From positions 1 to 64,000 of the forward strand of contig CALCNX010000122.1 in the NCBI GenBank assembly GCA_937899715.1: DNA of 64,000 bases, in the 5' to 3' direction. The notes under the pieces were generated by a model. The model was not told the origin of the DNA, did no database searches, and saw only the letters and a list, made by a program, of their open reading frames with translations. Shown here in pieces: positions 61,079-64,000 of the stretch; the first letter of the stretch is position 1; each line of letters starts with the position of its first letter. The position numbers and the translations under genes were made by a program. Origin of the DNA: an uncultured bacterium (GTDB lineage Bacteria; Bacteroidota; Ignavibacteria; Kapaibacteriales; UBA4661).

Positions 61079-61267
61079 TATCGTCGTTCCTTCCTCTTTT
61101 TTTCGTCTTTCATCAGCTATGACCATAGAGGATACGGACTTTTGAGAGTCTTTGGATGGAAGATGACCTCAGAAGAGAAAGAGTCCACGCATGTCAAAAA
61201 AAAAACAAAGAGTCCGCGTTCTCTACGAAAGACCCGAACTGATACTTTTGTCCATTCCACACTTGAT

Positions 61268-62542
61268 ATGAAAATTATTCTTATTCTGCTCATCGTAAGC
61301 ATAAGCTTCATTGTGGCGTGCAGCAAAACAGATACTGCCCACAAAACAGAAAACACACAAGCAGTAACCAAGCCGAAGTATTTCTGCCCAATGCACCCGC
61401 AGGTAACGTCCGATAAACCGGGCATCTGTCCAATTTGCCAGATGGATTTGGTACTGCCGGGCGACGAGCATGAGATGGAATCAGTAACCGATTCAAGTGC
61501 GCTGCTTGCGCTTAGTACGCGGCAGCAAGTCTTAGCCGATGTGCGCACGGTGGAGGTAAAAAAAGAACAAATGTCACAAACACTACGGTTGGCGGGAACA
61601 TTTGTGCCTGCCGAGTTCGCACAACGCACCATTATTGCACGGGTGAGCGGTCGTGTGGAACGTCTTTTTGTTCGGCAGTCAGGCGAGCGCGTCCGAGAGG
61701 GGCAGCCGCTATACGAGGTGTACAGCCCCGCACTCTTGCAGGCACAGAGCGATTATTTGCTAACACTTAAAAGCGTGGCGCAGTCAGTCTTGCAAGAAGC
61801 ACAGCCGGACGGAGTTCCCTCATCGCACACGCCGAAACCGGAGCGAATGCGCGGCATTGCCGCAAAAGCCCGTGAACGCTTGCTCTTGCTTGGCATGACG
61901 AATGCTCAGATTGATGCCATTACTCAATCCGGCGAACCACAAACCCGTGTCATTATTCAATCACCATTTTCAGGCACAGTCACGCAGAAAAATATCGTGG
62001 AAGGCGCAAGCCTTCAGGAAGGAGCAACTCTTTTCGACCTTGCTGATTTCTCGACGGTGTGGAACCTTGCGGAAGTTTTCGAGTACGGTATCAGCGCATT
62101 GCGCATCGGGCAGCGAGTTACGATGAGCATTGCAGCCTATCCCGGCGAAACATTCGCAGGAAAAATCAGCTTTATTTCACCCATACTGAACGCCACGACT
62201 CGCACGGTGAGTGTCCGCATAGAAGCCCCGAACCCACACGGAAAACTGCGCCCCGGTATGTTCAGCACAACGGAACTGACGCGAGAAATCCCCTCGGCAA
62301 TCACTGTGCCGGAGGAGAGCGTGATTCTAAGCGGTCGGCAGGCTGTTGTCTGGGTGCAGGAGAGCAAAGACGACGGGCAGGGGAAGGGAGTTTTTCGCGC
62401 ACAATCCGTTACACTTGGCGTGAGAAGCGGTGGCAAATATCAAGTTCTATCAGGATTGCATGAAGGCGATATTGTTGCTGCCAGTGGCGGTTTTTTGCTG
62501 GACTCGGAGCACCGATTGCGCGGCGGAACGGTGGCGAAATAA
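61268..62542 (+). CDS. CusB-like periplasmic adaptor with metal-binding domain
   Basis: Membrane fusion protein of an RND efflux system (424 aa). The lipobox in LLIVSISFIVAC indicates a lipoprotein anchored to the inner membrane; it is followed by a heavy-metal-binding domain (YFCPMHPQVTSDKPGICPIC, with a CPMH...CPIC pair), the adaptor domains (RVSGRVERLFVRQSGERV, IIQSPFSGTVTQKNIVEGAS) and the barrel at FAGKISFISPILN. The start at 61268 (MKIILILLIV) is preferred because the earlier 42 codons are Lys/Thr-rich and precede the signal. No CusA-type pump gene follows within the window; a repeat element and an opposite-strand gene come next. Confidence 0.88.
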   Translation: MKIILILLIVSISFIVACSKTDTAHKTENTQAVTKPKYFCPMHPQVTSDKPGICPICQMDLVLPGDEHEMESVTDSSALLALSTRQQVLADVRTVEVKKEQMSQTLRLAGTFVPAEFAQRTIIARVSGRVERLFVRQSGERVREGQPLYEVYSPALLQAQSDYLLTLKSVAQSVLQEAQPDGVPSSHTPKPERMRGIAAKARERLLLLGMTNAQIDAITQSGEPQTRVIIQSPFSGTVTQKNIVEGASLQEGATLFDLADFSTVWNLAEVFEYGISALRIGQRVTMSIAAYPGETFAGKISFISPILNATTRTVSVRIEAPNPHGKLRPGMFSTTELTREIPSAITVPEESVILSGRQAVVWVQESKDDGQGKGVFRAQSVTLGVRSGGKYQVLSGLHEGDIVAASGGFLLDSEHRLRGGTVAK

Positions 62543-62550
62543 TCCTTTCT

Positions 62551-62676
62551 ATCAATGTCATTAAATTAAGGATTCGGAGTGCGGAATTTATTCCGCTGCG
62601 TTAGATTTTATGGAGTTTTTGCGGAATAAATTCCGCACTCCAGCAATTACGTTTAGCTTAACTTAATGACATTGAT
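62551..62676. repeat. Nested palindromic element (MITE-like), copy 2
   Basis: Outer arms 62551-62570 (ATCAATGTCATTAAATTAAG) and 62657-62676 match as an inverted repeat at 19 of 20 positions. Inside lie two identical 21-bp inverted arms (62576-62596 and 62621-62641), beginning GGAGTGCGGAATTT like the inner arms at 51764-51829 and each itself palindromic (GCGGAATTTATTCCGC). The element fills the gap between the CusB-like gene and the opposite-strand OmpA-type gene. No coding capacity. Confidence 0.75.
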
Positions 62677-62681
62677 CTTTT

Positions 62682-64000
62682 CTATTGCTTTGCAGATTGC
62701 GGGGTACGATATTCAAATTTGAAACTCTGAGCATAAATGCGCTCCTCCGGTGTCGCCTGTGCAGAAAGCGCCGCTTTTGCCTGCTGCAACTGGACGGGCA
62801 GCGTCATTGTGCCGCGCATGGCATCGCGCAATGACTGCTCTTGTGCGGCACTCAAATTCGTTTGGGGCGTAATAGTAAGTGCGGCATCTGCTTTGGAAGC
62901 GGCTTTGAGAGCCGTAAGTGCTTCAACATTTAGCGTTGACTTGCCATTCTCACCAAAAAGCCAGCGATAATAAACCTCAATCATCGTATCAGTTTTTGCG
63001 GAACGACGTTTTTTCTCAATGGTAAGATAATCAACGGGAATCAGTGCCAGCGAGGACTCAGCAACACGGTTTGTAATGTCGGTTACTTCCAAGCGAGCCA
63101 CAACGTTTTCGGGTGAACTTGGTATGGCTGCGAGATTCTCTGCAATATTCCAACGATATTCCGCAAGATTTGAGCGTGTGCCGTTGTCCAGCTTGAGCGT
63201 CCGCACCTCCCGTTCATCCACTTGCGTCAGCTCAATTGTCCATTGCTTCACGCCCACACCTGCTGCAATATCCAGCCCAAACGAAATACCGGAGGGCGTA
63301 ACGGTGCGCTGCACAGCACTGGACTCCACATCGCGCAAAATATCCGGGTCGGTAGAGCGGAGGTCAACGCGGCGAATACTTGTCGTATCGGCAAGCGCAT
63401 TTTGTTCCAAGCCAAGTGTAACGCTTATACGCGAGTGGGCAATTTTCCACACATCCACAAGGTACTCCAAGACCGCATTAGCACGGCGTTCAGCAAGTAC
63501 GCGGTTGTTCATTTCTTCGCCTGTGCCGGATGTATAACCTATGAGCGTCAGTCGTGCGTCGGGTTTGTCCGAAAGCCGCTTGCCGACAATGTTCAAAATG
63601 TTGCGATACATCTCCACAAGCCGCACATTTGCAACGTTATCAACACTAAAACTCATGCGGTCTGCCGAGCGCAGCCGTCTGTACCGTGCGGGAATAACAG
63701 AAGAATTATATTCAAAAAAAACAGACGCAAGAAGTGGACGATGCTCCACAGCCGCAAATTCTTCGATACGCAAGGTGGGATTAAGTTCTTCTTTCCCATT
63801 TTCATCAATACTGCTGACCTTCGTGATTTCTGCCGAAAGTGCACGGGCGCTGCGAGTGCGTTCTAACTCAAGTTGCTGCTTCTGAAGACTAACGACGCTG
63901 TCTTTCTGCCGACGCTCATTCTCAATGTTGTCCATTTCATCCTGCGTTACGGTTGTCAGCAAAGTGCCGAAGGAAGGGAAAAGATGTTGGTAACCCAAAG
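62682..64000 (-). CDS. OmpA-family envelope protein, partial (5' end beyond window)
   Basis: Open frame to the window edge, at least 438 aa. An OmpA-like domain lies at about residues 90-220 of the visible part (VFFEYNSSVIPARYR, LIGYTSGTGEEMNNR, LAERRANAVLEYL). A beta-rich middle follows, then a C-terminal section (residues about 325-420) that looks like a second OmpA-type region but has lost its core motifs. The first codon at the edge is TTG and the sequence GYQHLFPSFGTLL reads like the end of an outer-membrane barrel or linker, so the true start is upstream. It may anchor the outer membrane to peptidoglycan. It sits just past the nested repeat. Confidence 0.75.
   Translation of the reverse strand, partial: LGYQHLFPSFGTLLTTVTQDEMDNIENERRQKDSVVSLQKQQLELERTRSARALSAEITKVSSIDENGKEELNPTLRIEEFAAVEHRPLLASVFFEYNSSVIPARYRRLRSADRMSFSVDNVANVRLVEMYRNILNIVGKRLSDKPDARLTLIGYTSGTGEEMNNRVLAERRANAVLEYLVDVWKIAHSRISVTLGLEQNALADTTSIRRVDLRSTDPDILRDVESSAVQRTVTPSGISFGLDIAAGVGVKQWTIELTQVDEREVRTLKLDNGTRSNLAEYRWNIAENLAAIPSSPENVVARLEVTDITNRVAESSLALIPVDYLTIEKKRRSAKTDTMIEVYYRWLFGENGKSTLNVEALTALKAASKADAALTITPQTNLSAAQEQSLRDAMRGTMTLPVQLQQAKAALSAQATPEERIYAQSFKFEYRTPQSAKQ

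Noticed and set aside
1..64000. CRISPR array, prophage, restriction or toxin-antitoxin system
   Set aside because: No array of spaced repeats, no phage structural or integrase genes, and no recognisable defence genes were found on either strand.

Overview
The window is a chromosomal segment with about 53 protein genes, one tRNA and several small repeat elements. It most likely comes from a Gram-negative member of the Bacteroidota/Chlorobiota (FCB) group, perhaps an Ignavibacteria- or Kapabacteria-like lineage. The evidence is a type IX secretion (T9SS) C-terminal sorting domain on a xylanase, PD40-OmpA and OmpA-type envelope proteins, a Reg_prop/LytTR two-component pair, a thioredoxin-reductase-like ferredoxin-NADP reductase, ThyX, and a DUF92/phytol-kinase-like fusion protein. 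Lipoproteins, MCE, LptE, TolC and SurA-type proteins show a double membrane. The taxonomic placement is inference from gene content.

Layout. 0-8.5 kb: an unexplained repeat cassette, a HAD phosphatase, tRNA-His with its terminator, a lipoprotein, a CHASE8-type chemoreceptor, a GH10 xylanase with a Tat signal and a T9SS tail, then DUF1761, AlkD-like and VOC genes. About 670 bp without an intact gene follow, holding long hairpins and an eroded transposase tail. 8.5-14.2 kb, plus strand: MsbA-like ABC exporter, EngB, MnmA, PD40-OmpA. 14.2-39.97 kb, almost all minus strand: endonuclease III, two glycosyltransferases, LptE, a DtxR regulator, ThyX, Kup, two periplasmic PPIases, a hydrolase/channel-like pair, a cyclase, Tgt, the DUF92 fusion, an MCE lipid-transport set (lipoprotein, MlaD, MlaF, no permease seen), a 2H phosphoesterase, a PelF-like glycosyltransferase and a penicillin acylase. 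40-46.6 kb, plus strand: nitrilase, ferredoxin reductase and a 1223-aa sensor kinase with its LytTR regulator. 46.7-64 kb: IDH, HisRS, a glutamate dehydrogenase with a histone-H1-like tail, DUF2127, a deacetylase-family enzyme, SurE, two convergent histidine kinases, an ScfR/RamB-like regulator, a CusC/CusB-like efflux pair without its pump, and an OmpA-family gene cut by the window edge.

How the genes work together. Much of the window serves the cell envelope: lipid and LPS handling (MsbA-like, LptE, MCE set), glycan and glycolipid synthesis (three glycosyltransferases), outer-membrane protein folding (two parvulins), peptidoglycan anchoring (OmpA domains) and metal efflux. The rest is housekeeping (mnmA, engB, hisS, tgt, icd, gdh, thyX) and sensing.

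No CRISPR array, prophage, restriction system or obvious defence island was seen. The most unusual non-coding features are two nested palindromic elements (51746-51862 and 62551-62676). They share an inner palindrome but sit inside different outer inverted repeats. The most unusual protein features are a K+-channel-like protein without a recognisable selectivity filter, the H1-like tail on glutamate dehydrogenase, the Tat plus T9SS xylanase, and the IrrE-like domain with a degenerate active site.
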